From Desulfonatronum sp. SC1 (lineage in GTDB: Bacteria > Desulfobacterota > Desulfovibrionia > Desulfovibrionales > Desulfonatronaceae): 64,000 nucleotides of DNA. The position numbers and the translations under genes were made by a program. Under the pieces are notes generated by a model. That model made no database searches. It saw nothing but the letters and a program-made list of their open reading frames with translations, and was not told the DNA's origin. Shown here piece by piece: positions 7,918 to 16,617 of this stretch. The stretch's first letter is position 1. Each line of letters opens with the position of its first letter. The stretch is taken from positions 1 to 64,000 of the forward strand of contig NZ_PZKN01000013.1 in assembly GCF_003046795.1 (NCBI RefSeq), given 5' to 3'.

Positions 7918-10900
7918 ATGAAGGTCGTCAAGGAACTCACCCAGGGCATCCTGCTGAACTATTTCTCCATCCGGAACACGCCCCATCTCGTGGTGTCCAT
8001 GTTGACGTTTTTTGATCTGGACAACCCGGCCGCGCCGCTTTCCGAGCAGGAAATGTGGAAATTCGCGCCTCTGGAGCTGGGGGCGAACGCGGTGCTGGAT
8101 GCGGCCATGCCCAAGCCCAAGGCCGAAGTGCTGCTTCGAGCCAGGTGTTTTGCGCTGGACGGCCTGCCCCGCAAGGCGGCCCGGGTATCCTTCCGGGTCG
8201 GCAACCTGGAAAAGAGACTGAACGTCTTTGGCCCACGTCGTTGGGAGCGCAAGGCCTCGGGACTGGCCATCACCGACCCCGAACCCTTCACTGAACTGGA
8301 CATCGCCTGGAGCAACGCTTTTGGCGGACGGGATTTTGAGAAGAACCCCCTGGGCCGGGGCTCCGCAACGGTACAGACACCTTCCGGCGCCCAGATCCAG
8401 GAACTGCCCTGCGTCGAAGCCCCGGACCGGATGATCGGCGCGCCCACGGACAGGCCCGATCCGGCCGGGTTCATGCCCCTGGACCAGACCTGGCCCCAGC
8501 GCCGTTCCAAGGCCGGTACCTACGATCAGAAATGGTTTCAAGAACACTGGCCCTATTTTCCGGAGGACATGAACTGGACCTTTTTCAACACCGCCCCGGA
8601 GGACCAGCAGCTCGACGCCTTTTTTCAGGGCGGCGAAACAGTGGAACTGGTGAACATGCATCCAGAGCGGCAGGTGGTGACCTCCACCCTGCCGCGCTTG
8701 CGTCAGAGGGTCTTTTTCAACCAGCTTCAGGATCTGCAACACCCGGACAAGGGACTGCAATTCCGCGAGGTTCAGACCAATCTGGACACGGTCTGGCTCT
8801 TTCCCCATGCCCTGCGCGGCATTCTGGTGCACCGGGCCGTGGTCCAGGTTCAGGACGAGGAAGCGGTGGACGTCAAACACCTCTACCTGGTCACCGAGCA
8901 GCAAGCCGAGCCGCCAAAAAGCCTGGAACACTACCTGGACGCGTTGAACCGTCGTCTGGATCGCTCGGTGCAGGTGGACATGTCCCAGTTCGACGCGGCC
9001 ATGGCCCAGGTCGCCCAAGGCATGAAACAGGTCAAGGACATTCCCAAGGCCGTGGCCCACAGCCTGGACGTGGCCCAGGGCAAGGCGCCCAACGCCGGGA
9101 TTTCTCCCCAGAACGCCGCGAACCAATGCATCGCCCTGCTGGACCAATCCAAGCCCCGCATGGAGGACGCGGCCAGACAGCTTGGTGAGATGAAAAAGCA
9201 GTTCGGGCACATGGTCAAGATCGATCTCAAGCCCTTTGCCGCGTCCCAGGCCAAATTCACGGCGCTTCAGGAAACCATCCGGAGGCAGATGGCCACAGCC
9301 CAGGCGTTGACCCAAAAGGCCGAGGCCACCAAATCGGGCCTGCGGGAAAAGGTTCTGAAAAGCCTGGACCGCCCGGAAACCCGCCAGTTCATCCCCCTGG
9401 TCCAGGCCCAGACCGCCCCCCCGGAGCGGGACATCTGGGCCGAACAGGCTCTGGAACTGGTCCGCCAGGGCCGCTACGACCTGTCCCTGGACCATGAACG
9501 GCTGACGGCCTTGCGAAATCTGGGGTTGCGTCCGGTGACCATCAAGCGGGCCATGCTCGGGGTTCTCCCTCGGGAAACGCCCTTTTCCCCCGAAGAATGG
9601 GGGCTGGAGCAGGCTTTGGTTGCTCCCCTACCCGCCGGCCTGATCCTCGTGGCTCATGTCGGCCCCAGGATGGTCAAGCTGGTTCTGAGACCGGGCGACC
9701 TGAATGATCCGAGCGCCGATCTGGTCGTGCCCGGATCCCAGGACGCGGTCTTTGGGGCGGGACTGAGCCCGGGCAAGGTCGTGATCCGGGTGGCCGACCC
9801 CTTGGAAGCCTGGCTGGTGGAGCAGGATGCCGGCGACTACGTCGGCGCGGCGGCCCTGCCTGCGCCCAATACACCCCCTGGCACCCCCCTGGACAAGGAA
9901 GCCGCGTCCGTGCTGGAGGCCGCCCCGCGCCTCCTGGTCGTGCTGTACTCGCGTGGACAGCAGGATATGCAAAAAGAATTCGAGCCGTGGAAAAAGGCCT
10001 ATCCCCAGGCCGAGCCCCTGGCCCTTCCGGAAAAATCCGCTCTTCTCGACGCCCACGGCAAGGGAGTTGATCTGGAACAATGGATCCTGGACGCCCTCGG
10101 CCCGGCCCAGGCCCCCTTTGTGCCGGAGGACAGTCCGTTCCGAGCCAAAAAGGGTCCGTCGGTAGGCGGGATCTCCCTGCCCCTGGTGGATGCCAAGGGA
10201 CTGTACCAGGCCAGCGAGGCCGCCATGTCAGCCAAAATGGCACCCATGCTGGCTCGCGGCGAGGCCCTGAAAAAGGAACTGCCCGAGCAGATGAATGCGC
10301 TGATCGAGAAGGCCCGGGGCCAGATGCGTAAGGACGGTCTGGACAAAAAGGGCATCAATCCCGAGGAGTATTTCAAGGTTCCCCCGCCGCCCAAAAAGGC
10401 CGAAGGCTTCATGGCCGGCCTGGATATGGCATCAAAGTTCGGCTCTGTCCGGCAATCCCTGGGGCAGGCCGGACAGGCCACGCCCCAGCGCCTGGCAGCC
10501 CTGGATGCCCAGGAAGCCAAGATGACCAAGGTGCTCGCCGATGCCAAGGCCCAATGGGCCGCCGGACAGGCCAAATTGCCGGGGGCCAAGGGCTTTGCCT
10601 TTCCGGACTGGGCCAAAAAACTGCTGGAACCCTTCCACATCGACCCGGACGACACGGAAGTGATGACCCGGGAAATAGTCGTCTTCCGCCACGGCGAGAA
10701 CATCAGCCTGAAGGGCAAGAATCTGAACGGCCTGGATCTGTCCGGTCTGGATCTGACCGGGATCGACCTGCGCGGCTGCCAGCTGCAAAAGACCTCTTTT
10801 GTCGGATCAAAACTGGACGGAGCGGATCTTTCCGGGGTCATTGCCGATGAGGCTGATTTCACTGGCGCGTCCTTCAAAGCGGGCAAGGCCGTGCAGGCTC

Positions 10901-11664
10901 TGCTGGGCAAGGCCGTGTTCGCCGAAGCCGTGCTCACGGATACGAACTTCAGCAAGGCCCTGCTCAAGGAGGCCGACCTGACCCGGGCCGAGTTGTCCAG
11001 GAGCACTCTGGAGCAGACCCTCCTGGAAGGGGCCAAACTCGGCGGCGCAAAGTTGGTGGGTGCCAAGGCGGGCAAGGGCTATTTCATGAGCGCCGACCTG
11101 AGCGGCGCGGATTTGTCGGACGCTGACGCGACCAAGGCCGTGTTTTTCAAGGCCACCACGGAAAAAACCAACTTTTCCCGCGGCAAGCTGAACCGGGCCG
11201 TGTTCTGGGACACCCAGGCCGACGCAGCCGCATTTCGCGACGCCGACCTGGACAACGCCCGCTTCGGCGGCACGGCCACGGTCAAGGACGGTGATTTCAC
11301 CGGAGCCAAACTGGACAACGCCTCCCTGATCAACGCTGATTTGTCCGGCTCGGATTTCCGGGGGGCGCGTTTTGAGCGCTCCTATCTGCGCAACTGCAAT
11401 CTTTCCCAGGCGGATCTCTCCGGAGTTTCGGCCAAACGAACCATGCTCCACCGCACCAACCTGGAAGGGGCCAATCTTTCCCGGGCCAATCTTTTCCTGG
11501 GCTCGCTGCGCAAGGCCCGGCTGGTGAACACGGACCTGTCCCAGGCCAATCTGTACGGGGCGGAACTGTACAAGGCCACGGTGGGAGAAACGAACTTCGA
11601 TGAGACCAACCTGAAGATGACCCTGCTGCACAAGCGCGTGGATCTGCTCGATGACCAGAAATGA
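7918..11664 (+). CDS. DUF2169 adaptor fused to a pentapeptide beta-helix, cassette A
   Basis: 1248 residues. Residues 1 to about 330 are a DUF2169 domain (note SNAFGGRDFEKNPLGRG, QTWPQRRSKAGTYD and VNMHPERQ), a family encoded beside VgrG and implicated as a T6SS cargo adaptor. A long, charged, helix-rich middle (about 330-920) follows. Residues about 928-1240 are continuous pentapeptide repeats of the A(D/N)Lxx type (GADLSGV, ANLSRANL), predicted to form a right-handed beta-helix. The gene is 15 bp after vgrG and its end overlaps the next gene by 14 bp. Whether it is adaptor, cargo or both cannot be told from sequence. Confidence 0.9.
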   Translation: MKVVKELTQGILLNYFSIRNTPHLVVSMLTFFDLDNPAAPLSEQEMWKFAPLELGANAVLDAAMPKPKAEVLLRARCFALDGLPRKAARVSFRVGNLEKRLNVFGPRRWERKASGLAITDPEPFTELDIAWSNAFGGRDFEKNPLGRGSATVQTPSGAQIQELPCVEAPDRMIGAPTDRPDPAGFMPLDQTWPQRRSKAGTYDQKWFQEHWPYFPEDMNWTFFNTAPEDQQLDAFFQGGETVELVNMHPERQVVTSTLPRLRQRVFFNQLQDLQHPDKGLQFREVQTNLDTVWLFPHALRGILVHRAVVQVQDEEAVDVKHLYLVTEQQAEPPKSLEHYLDALNRRLDRSVQVDMSQFDAAMAQVAQGMKQVKDIPKAVAHSLDVAQGKAPNAGISPQNAANQCIALLDQSKPRMEDAARQLGEMKKQFGHMVKIDLKPFAASQAKFTALQETIRRQMATAQALTQKAEATKSGLREKVLKSLDRPETRQFIPLVQAQTAPPERDIWAEQALELVRQGRYDLSLDHERLTALRNLGLRPVTIKRAMLGVLPRETPFSPEEWGLEQALVAPLPAGLILVAHVGPRMVKLVLRPGDLNDPSADLVVPGSQDAVFGAGLSPGKVVIRVADPLEAWLVEQDAGDYVGAAALPAPNTPPGTPLDKEAASVLEAAPRLLVVLYSRGQQDMQKEFEPWKKAYPQAEPLALPEKSALLDAHGKGVDLEQWILDALGPAQAPFVPEDSPFRAKKGPSVGGISLPLVDAKGLYQASEAAMSAKMAPMLARGEALKKELPEQMNALIEKARGQMRKDGLDKKGINPEEYFKVPPPPKKAEGFMAGLDMASKFGSVRQSLGQAGQATPQRLAALDAQEAKMTKVLADAKAQWAAGQAKLPGAKGFAFPDWAKKLLEPFHIDPDDTEVMTREIVVFRHGENISLKGKNLNGLDLSGLDLTGIDLRGCQLQKTSFVGSKLDGADLSGVIADEADFTGASFKAGKAVQALLGKAVFAEAVLTDTNFSKALLKEADLTRAELSRSTLEQTLLEGAKLGGAKLVGAKAGKGYFMSADLSGADLSDADATKAVFFKATTEKTNFSRGKLNRAVFWDTQADAAAFRDADLDNARFGGTATVKDGDFTGAKLDNASLINADLSGSDFRGARFERSYLRNCNLSQADLSGVSAKRTMLHRTNLEGANLSRANLFLGSLRKARLVNTDLSQANLYGAELYKATVGETNFDETNLKMTLLHKRVDLLDDQK

Positions 11665-12760
11665 ACTGACACGAAAGGAACTGACACGAAAGGAACTGGT
11701 GGACGCCATTGCCCGGGACGATACCATTGAGGACCAGGATCTGTCCGGGATGGACCTGACCGGGTTGGATTTGAGCGGAGCCCGTTTCGAGAACTGCCTG
11801 CTCGCCCAGGCGGATTTTCGCGGGGCGCAGATCCAGCGCACCGGCTTCAACCACTGCGTATTGCTGGGCGCGAATATGAGCAATACGGACCTGACCCAGG
11901 TTTTGTGGATGAACATGGACCTGACCGGCGTCAATCTATCCGGAACCAGGCTGGAAAAAGCCGTGCTCACCGGAGCCACATTGACCGACGCGGACCTTTC
12001 CGGCGCGGACCTGACCCGTACGGTCCTGGACAACGCCGTGCTGGACGGGGCGCGACTGAACAAGGCCGTCTTGTTCAAGACCGTGCTGTTCCAGGCCTCG
12101 CTCAAGGGCGCGGACCTCGGCCAGGCGGATTTGACCCGCACGGTGTTTTTCAAGGCTGATCTGACCGGAGCCAATCTGCGCGGCGCCAAGGTCCACAAGG
12201 CTTTTTTGCGGGACTGTGCCCTTGGCGGGCAGGATTTTTCCGGTGGCGAATTCTCCTGTGTGCAAGCCGGCGGCGCGGACCTGACCGGAGCCAATTTTTC
12301 CGGAGCGGATGTGAACCGTTCCAACTTCATGGGCGCAAAACTGATTGACGCTGATTTCAGCAAGGCCAACGCCTTTGGCGCGGTGTTCATGGAGGCGGAT
12401 CTGCACCGGGCCAGGTTCGGACAGGCCGTGTTGCCCAATGCCTGCTTCGAGGGCGCGCGACTGGGCGGAGCGGATTTTACCAAAGCCCGGATGGAGCAGA
12501 GCATCATGGCCAGGATCGTCTGCCCCGGCGCGATATTTGCCGGAGCGGACTGCACCTATTGCGATTTTTCCCACGCGGATCTGAGCGCCGCCGACTTCAC
12601 CAACGCCAAGCTCTTCCGAGCAAAGATGCACCGCGTCACCGAAGAACACACGAACTGGACCGGCTCCACCCGGGACTTGGCCCTGGGCACGGACCGCGAC
12701 TTGGCCGAGGCCGAGCAGTGGAATGAAAACACCAGAAAACGCTATACTGGTTTAGGCTGA
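11651..12760 (+). CDS. Stand-alone pentapeptide-repeat protein, cassette A
   Basis: 369 residues, almost entirely pentapeptide repeats (GADLTRTVLDNAVL, GANFSGADV), predicted to fold as a single right-handed quadrilateral beta-helix. It overlaps the upstream fusion gene by 14 bp, so translation is probably coupled. The first codons include a tandem 15-bp repeat (GAACTGACACGAAAG twice), giving NELTRKELTRKEL. The last five residues (YTGLG) and the TGA stop are encoded by the left end of the MITE starting at 12743, so the original C-terminus has been replaced. Confidence 0.88.
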   Translation: MTRNELTRKELTRKELVDAIARDDTIEDQDLSGMDLTGLDLSGARFENCLLAQADFRGAQIQRTGFNHCVLLGANMSNTDLTQVLWMNMDLTGVNLSGTRLEKAVLTGATLTDADLSGADLTRTVLDNAVLDGARLNKAVLFKTVLFQASLKGADLGQADLTRTVFFKADLTGANLRGAKVHKAFLRDCALGGQDFSGGEFSCVQAGGADLTGANFSGADVNRSNFMGAKLIDADFSKANAFGAVFMEADLHRARFGQAVLPNACFEGARLGGADFTKARMEQSIMARIVCPGAIFAGADCTYCDFSHADLSAADFTNAKLFRAKMHRVTEEHTNWTGSTRDLALGTDRDLAEAEQWNENTRKRYTGLG

Positions 12761-12952
12761 AAGTTGAATTTTTTCCATGCTGCCTTTAGGCCGCCCTTTC
12801 AGGGCTCTTCCTTGTTTCACCATGACCAACCCAGGGCGTTGCCCTGGGAAAATGCCCACCACCAAGCATTCAGCCCTGAAGGGGCGACCTAAAAGGATGA
12901 AACTCCCTCTTGGCACAGCAGCAAATTGAAACATTTAACCTCAATCAGTATA
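12743..12952. mobile_element. MITE with TATACTG termini, copy 1 (210 bp)
   Basis: The left end TATACTGGTTTAGGCTGAAA and the reverse complement of the right end, TATACTGATTGAGGTTAAAT, form imperfect terminal inverted repeats. Inside are the palindromic modules CCCAGGGCGTTGCCCTGGG and a split AGCCCTGAAGGGGC/GCCCTTTCAGGGCT pair. No coding capacity is seen. A second copy with the same ends and modules is at 28405-28715. The terminal TA dinucleotides would fit mobilisation by an IS630/mariner-type transposase (inference). Confidence 0.8.
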
Positions 12953-12983
12953 GTTTTCACGAATACCCGCAAGGAGAGACACC

Positions 12984-13637
12984 ATGCCGCAAGCCGCGCG
13001 GAAAATCGAATCCGCCCAACCCGTCCTGGAGTATGCCACCGTGGAGAACCGGAGCGGTGAAGGATTTGTCGTTTGCACCGCCTACGGCCGGATGCAGGCC
13101 CAAAGGGCAAAGAGTTGTCTGCTGATGCCGGATCAGGGCGACCAGATCCTGCTGTCCGTGGATCGCTTCGGCCGGGCCTATGTCCTGGCCGTTCTGGTCC
13201 GCGGCGATGCGGACACGGTCAACCGGCTTTCCTTCAACGGCCCCACCCGCCTGGAAATCTCCGATGGAGATATGTCTCTGTCCGCCCAGGCCGGAATTAC
13301 GCTGAATTCGCCGACCCAGGTCAGCATGACCGCGCCGGAGCTGAACATCCATGCAGCCCAGGCGGAAATCGGTCTGGAAGAAACACATTTTACCGGAAAA
13401 TCCTTCAGCGCGAACATCGAGCGAATCCGCACCATGGCCCGCAACGTGGACAGCTTCATGCACCATCTGGTGCAGCGCATGACCTCCTCCTTTCGCCAGG
13501 TCCGGGAGCACGACGAGACCCAGGCTGCCTCGGCCCGCCAACTGGTGCAGGGCACGTTGACCGTGCAAACCGGCAACAGCGTGCATACGGCCGAGGGCCA
13601 TGTGAAGATCGACGCCGAACAGATTCATCTGGGATAA
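12984..13637 (+). CDS. DUF3540 protein, cassette A
   Basis: 217 residues. DUF3540 proteins are known only from association with vgrG and DUF2169 genes and have no established function. The visible parts are an N-terminal barrel-like region (residues about 1-90, with ENRSGEGFVVCTAYGR), a beta-solenoid-like middle, a helical segment (about 130-185) and the closing VKIDAEQIHLG, which recurs as VKVDGETVQLG and VTVDGEKIHLG in cassettes B and C. An AAGGAG-type site precedes the ATG. The MITE separates it from the pentapeptide gene, so its transcription may now be altered relative to cassettes B and C. Confidence 0.85.
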   Translation: MPQAARKIESAQPVLEYATVENRSGEGFVVCTAYGRMQAQRAKSCLLMPDQGDQILLSVDRFGRAYVLAVLVRGDADTVNRLSFNGPTRLEISDGDMSLSAQAGITLNSPTQVSMTAPELNIHAAQAEIGLEETHFTGKSFSANIERIRTMARNVDSFMHHLVQRMTSSFRQVREHDETQAASARQLVQGTLTVQTGNSVHTAEGHVKIDAEQIHLG

Positions 13638-13647
13638 GGAGTTTGCC

Positions 13648-14052
13648 ATGTTTCAATTGACCATGATGGGCGGAATGATGACGGGCTTTCCGGACGTCTG
13701 CCTGACGCCCACGCCCGTGGGCCCGATTCCCATCCCCTACCCGAACATCTCCACCGGAGTGACCACCAATCCGGCCACCACGGCCCTGACCGTGCTTACG
13801 GACTGCATGCCGTCCCACAACCAGATGTCCGAGGTGATCATCAGCAACGGCGACAATCCCGGCGTGAACCTGGGCGTGGCCTCGGGCATGGTCATGGGGC
13901 CGTCGGAATTCATCCTGGGCAGCCTGACCGTGCTCAAACAGGGCATGCCGGCCCAGCGCCTGACCAGCATGACCGGCCACAACGGCCTGTCCATGAACTG
14001 CCCCGGCGTCTGCTTGGCCCCGAGCCAGGTTACCGTGATGGTCATGGGGTGA
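13648..14052 (+). CDS. PAAR-like DUF4150 protein, cassette A
   Basis: 134 residues with the DUF4150 (PAAR-like) signature FPDVCLTPTPVGPIPIPYPN at residues about 14-33 and a matching Cys near the end (CPGVCLAPSQVTV). PAAR and PAAR-like proteins cap the VgrG trimer as a sharp tip. Many DUF4150 proteins carry a C-terminal toxin; this one ends with the tip domain itself, so no toxin is fused. It lies 10 bp after the DUF3540 gene. Confidence 0.9.
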   Translation: MFQLTMMGGMMTGFPDVCLTPTPVGPIPIPYPNISTGVTTNPATTALTVLTDCMPSHNQMSEVIISNGDNPGVNLGVASGMVMGPSEFILGSLTVLKQGMPAQRLTSMTGHNGLSMNCPGVCLAPSQVTVMVMG

Positions 14053-14079
14053 TTTTGGGGTGGCCGTGCAGTTCTCTTG

Positions 14080-14199
14080 CCCTCTCCGGCCTGTTCAAAG
14101 ACCGGCTTGTAATCAAGCGCGTTCAGCATCGTCTGATGTACCAAGCTTGAGAATGAGCGAGTGATATAAGTTCTCCGGCTCTGGCGCCGCTACGAATAA
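14080..14199 (+). pseudogene. YoeB-type toxin remnant
   Basis: The stretch GTTCAGCATCGTCTGATGTA (14121-14140) and the following GTTCTCCGGCTCTGG, then CTACGAATAA, match the 3' end of the intact yoeB at 23335-23422 (residues QHRLVYQ and VLRLWSHYE), but with two in-frame stops and a frameshift. Only the C-terminal third is recognisable. It sits immediately after cassette A, the position the intact yefM-yoeB pair takes after cassette B. The rest of the 14053-14288 gap holds no gene. Confidence 0.72.
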
Positions 14200-14288
14200 T
14201 CCGGCACCAGCCGCTGTTGCCGGACTGTATTTCCACCACGTCTCACGGCTCGAAAATTGTCGCCAGTCTCTAACCGACGAGGAAGACC

Positions 14289-16598
14289 ATGCCGACCCTG
14301 AAAGAGAATGCCTTTACCTTTGTCAGCCAGGCCCTGCCCGAGGACACGTTCACGGTGGTTCGTTTTTCCGGGGAGGAGGGGCTTTCGACTCTCTATCGGT
14401 TCGAAATTCTTTTGGTTTCGGAGAAGGAGGACGTGGATCTGACCGCGGTGCTTCAAAATCCGGCCACCTTGACCATCAAGGGCCGGTTTTCCGGAGCCGA
14501 GGACCTGCCCTATCACGGCATCCTCTCCTCTTTCGAGCAGATGCATCAGGCCGGAGAGTATGTCTTTTACCGCGCCGAGCTGCGGCCCAAGGCTTGGTGG
14601 CTGACCCTGACCCACCACAACCAGATTTTTCTGAACAAGAAGCTGCACGAGTATTTATCCGAAGTGCTGGAGGATGGCGGCCTGCTGCACGGGCTGGATT
14701 TCGAATTTCAACTACAGGAGAAAGAGACTCCCAGGGAGTACGTCTGCCAGTACGGCGAGTCCCATTTCGCTTTTGTTTCGCGGTGGATGGAGTGGGACGG
14801 CATCTACTACTGGTTTGAACAGGGAGAGCAGGGCGAAAAACTGATCGCCTCGGACACGTTGATCGCCCATGTCCCGCTTTCCGGCCATGAAACCATGACC
14901 TATTCCCCGCCTTCCGGCCTGGACGCCGGGGAGGCGGACCACGTGATCAAGCGCTTCACCCTCAAGCAGAGCCCTCTGCCCAAAAACGTCCTGCTCAAGG
15001 ATTACAACTACATGAAGCCCAGCCTGGACCTGGAAGGCAAGGCCCCTGTTCAGGACGGGGGGCGCGGTGAAATTTATCTTTATGGGGAAAACTTCCTGGA
15101 CAAAAGCGAAGGCGATCACTTGGCCAAAATCCGGGCCGAGGAGTATCGTTGCCGGGAGAAGGTTTTTCACGGCCTGTCCTCCATCCCGGCCCTGCGTCCG
15201 GGATATGCCTTTCAGATGCAGCGGCATTTTCGGGAGGAATTCAACCAGGGCTACCTGACGACCCATGTCCGGCACGAGGGCAGTCAGGAGCATTATCTGC
15301 TCAGCGGCCTGGGGCTGACGGATCTGGATGCCAAGGATGATCTGTTTTACCGCAACACCTTCGAATGCATTCCCGCCTCGACCCAGTTCCGCCCGCCACG
15401 AGCCACGCCCAAGCCGCGCATGGCCGGCACCTTGTCCGCCAAGGTCGATGCGGCGGGCAGCGGCAAATACGCGGAATTGGACAAACACGGTCGATATAAA
15501 GTGATCCTGCCCTTTGACCTGTCCGGACGCAAGGAAGGCAAGGCTTCGGCCTACCTGCGGATGATGCAGCCCTACGCCGGGGAGGGCATGGGGTTTCATG
15601 CGCCGCTGCACAAGGGCACGGAGGTTTTGCTGTCCTTCATCGAGGCCGACCCGGACCGCCCGGTCATTGCCGGGGCCGTGCCCAATCCCGAGACCCCCAG
15701 CCCGGTCAATGACGCTAACCAGACCCAGGTTCGCCTGCTTTCCGGCGGCGGCAACGTGATGCACATGGAGGACGAGGAGGGCAAGCAGCGGATGCTGATG
15801 CACACGCCTTCGGCCAACACTTTCATCCGGCTGGGTGCGCCCAATGATCCGGCCACGGGGGCTCCGAATGATACGGATGACGATACTTTCTACGATACTA
15901 AAGAACATGAGGACGAACAGGATGATAGACTTGATGAGCTGGAAACCGAGTGGGGGGTCCGTCTGTTCACGGACAAGCTGCTCAAGGTGCAGGCCGGAGG
16001 CGAGAATACGATCATTCTCGGCAACTCCTTCGAACTCATTGCCGGAGGGGAGGAAAACGTCGTGGTCGGAGTCTCCGCCGAGGCCAACCTGATCTCCAAG
16101 TTCGGTTTTACCGCGGCGATACAGGGTGAATGGGCTCCGGAAAAGCTCAACATGCACCTGTCGCACAGCAAGCTCGAGACGGAAGTGCATCAGCTCAGTG
16201 GCTCCGTGAACACCCTGCGCGCCGACCACAACACCCTTGACGGCACGGTGACCCAATTGCGCGCTGACCACAACACCCTTGACGGCACGGTGACCCAATT
16301 ACGCGCCGACCACAACACCCTTGACGGCACGGTGAACCAACTGCGCGCCGACCACAACACCCTTGACGGCACGGTGAACCAATTGCGAGCCGACCACAAC
16401 ACCCTTGACGGCACGGTGAACCAGTTGCGCGGGGATCACAACGCCCTCGCGGGCACGGTGAACAACTTGAGCGGAGATCACAACGCCCTTGCGGGCGCGG
16501 TGAACAACCTCAACGACAGCGTGAACAACCTGACCGTGGAGCAAACGTTCATTTCCGTCGAGCAAACCACCATTTCCACGACGATCATCCTCATGTAA
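14289..16598 (+). CDS. vgrG: VgrG spike protein, cassette B
   Basis: 769 residues, closely similar to the cassette A VgrG up to about residue 560, including the gp27-like part (EYVCQYGESHFAFVSRWMEW) and the gp5 OB fold. The C-terminal extension is different: residues about 640-737 are seven copies of a 14-residue repeat (LRADHNTLDGTVTQ), two heptads each, a likely long trimeric coiled-coil stalk, ending in a hydrophobic TTISTTIILM. The leader ACCGACGAGGAAGACCATG before the start is the same as in cassette A. A DUF2169 gene follows 19 bp downstream. Confidence 0.93.
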   Translation: MPTLKENAFTFVSQALPEDTFTVVRFSGEEGLSTLYRFEILLVSEKEDVDLTAVLQNPATLTIKGRFSGAEDLPYHGILSSFEQMHQAGEYVFYRAELRPKAWWLTLTHHNQIFLNKKLHEYLSEVLEDGGLLHGLDFEFQLQEKETPREYVCQYGESHFAFVSRWMEWDGIYYWFEQGEQGEKLIASDTLIAHVPLSGHETMTYSPPSGLDAGEADHVIKRFTLKQSPLPKNVLLKDYNYMKPSLDLEGKAPVQDGGRGEIYLYGENFLDKSEGDHLAKIRAEEYRCREKVFHGLSSIPALRPGYAFQMQRHFREEFNQGYLTTHVRHEGSQEHYLLSGLGLTDLDAKDDLFYRNTFECIPASTQFRPPRATPKPRMAGTLSAKVDAAGSGKYAELDKHGRYKVILPFDLSGRKEGKASAYLRMMQPYAGEGMGFHAPLHKGTEVLLSFIEADPDRPVIAGAVPNPETPSPVNDANQTQVRLLSGGGNVMHMEDEEGKQRMLMHTPSANTFIRLGAPNDPATGAPNDTDDDTFYDTKEHEDEQDDRLDELETEWGVRLFTDKLLKVQAGGENTIILGNSFELIAGGEENVVVGVSAEANLISKFGFTAAIQGEWAPEKLNMHLSHSKLETEVHQLSGSVNTLRADHNTLDGTVTQLRADHNTLDGTVTQLRADHNTLDGTVNQLRADHNTLDGTVNQLRADHNTLDGTVNQLRGDHNALAGTVNNLSGDHNALAGAVNNLNDSVNNLTVEQTFISVEQTTISTTIILM
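16206..16499 (+). repeat. Seven in-frame 42-bp tandem repeats inside vgrG B
   Basis: A 42-bp unit (starting GTGAACCAACTGCGCGCCGA) is repeated seven times. The first five units are nearly identical, including silent positions, and the last two have diverged (GDHNALAGT, GDHNALAGA). Each unit encodes 14 residues, so gain or loss of a unit keeps the frame and changes stalk length by two heptads. Confidence 0.92.
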
Positions 16599-16617
16599 CC
16601 GAAAGGCCGGGCATTCC

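Noticed and set aside
12957-13660. Frames overlapping the DUF3540 gene on both strands
   Set aside because: Shadows of the real gene; their protein sequences are Arg/Pro/Gly biased and match nothing.
16206-16499. Regularly spaced repeats that could look like a CRISPR array
   Set aside because: They are contiguous 42-bp in-frame coding repeats without spacers, inside vgrG B.
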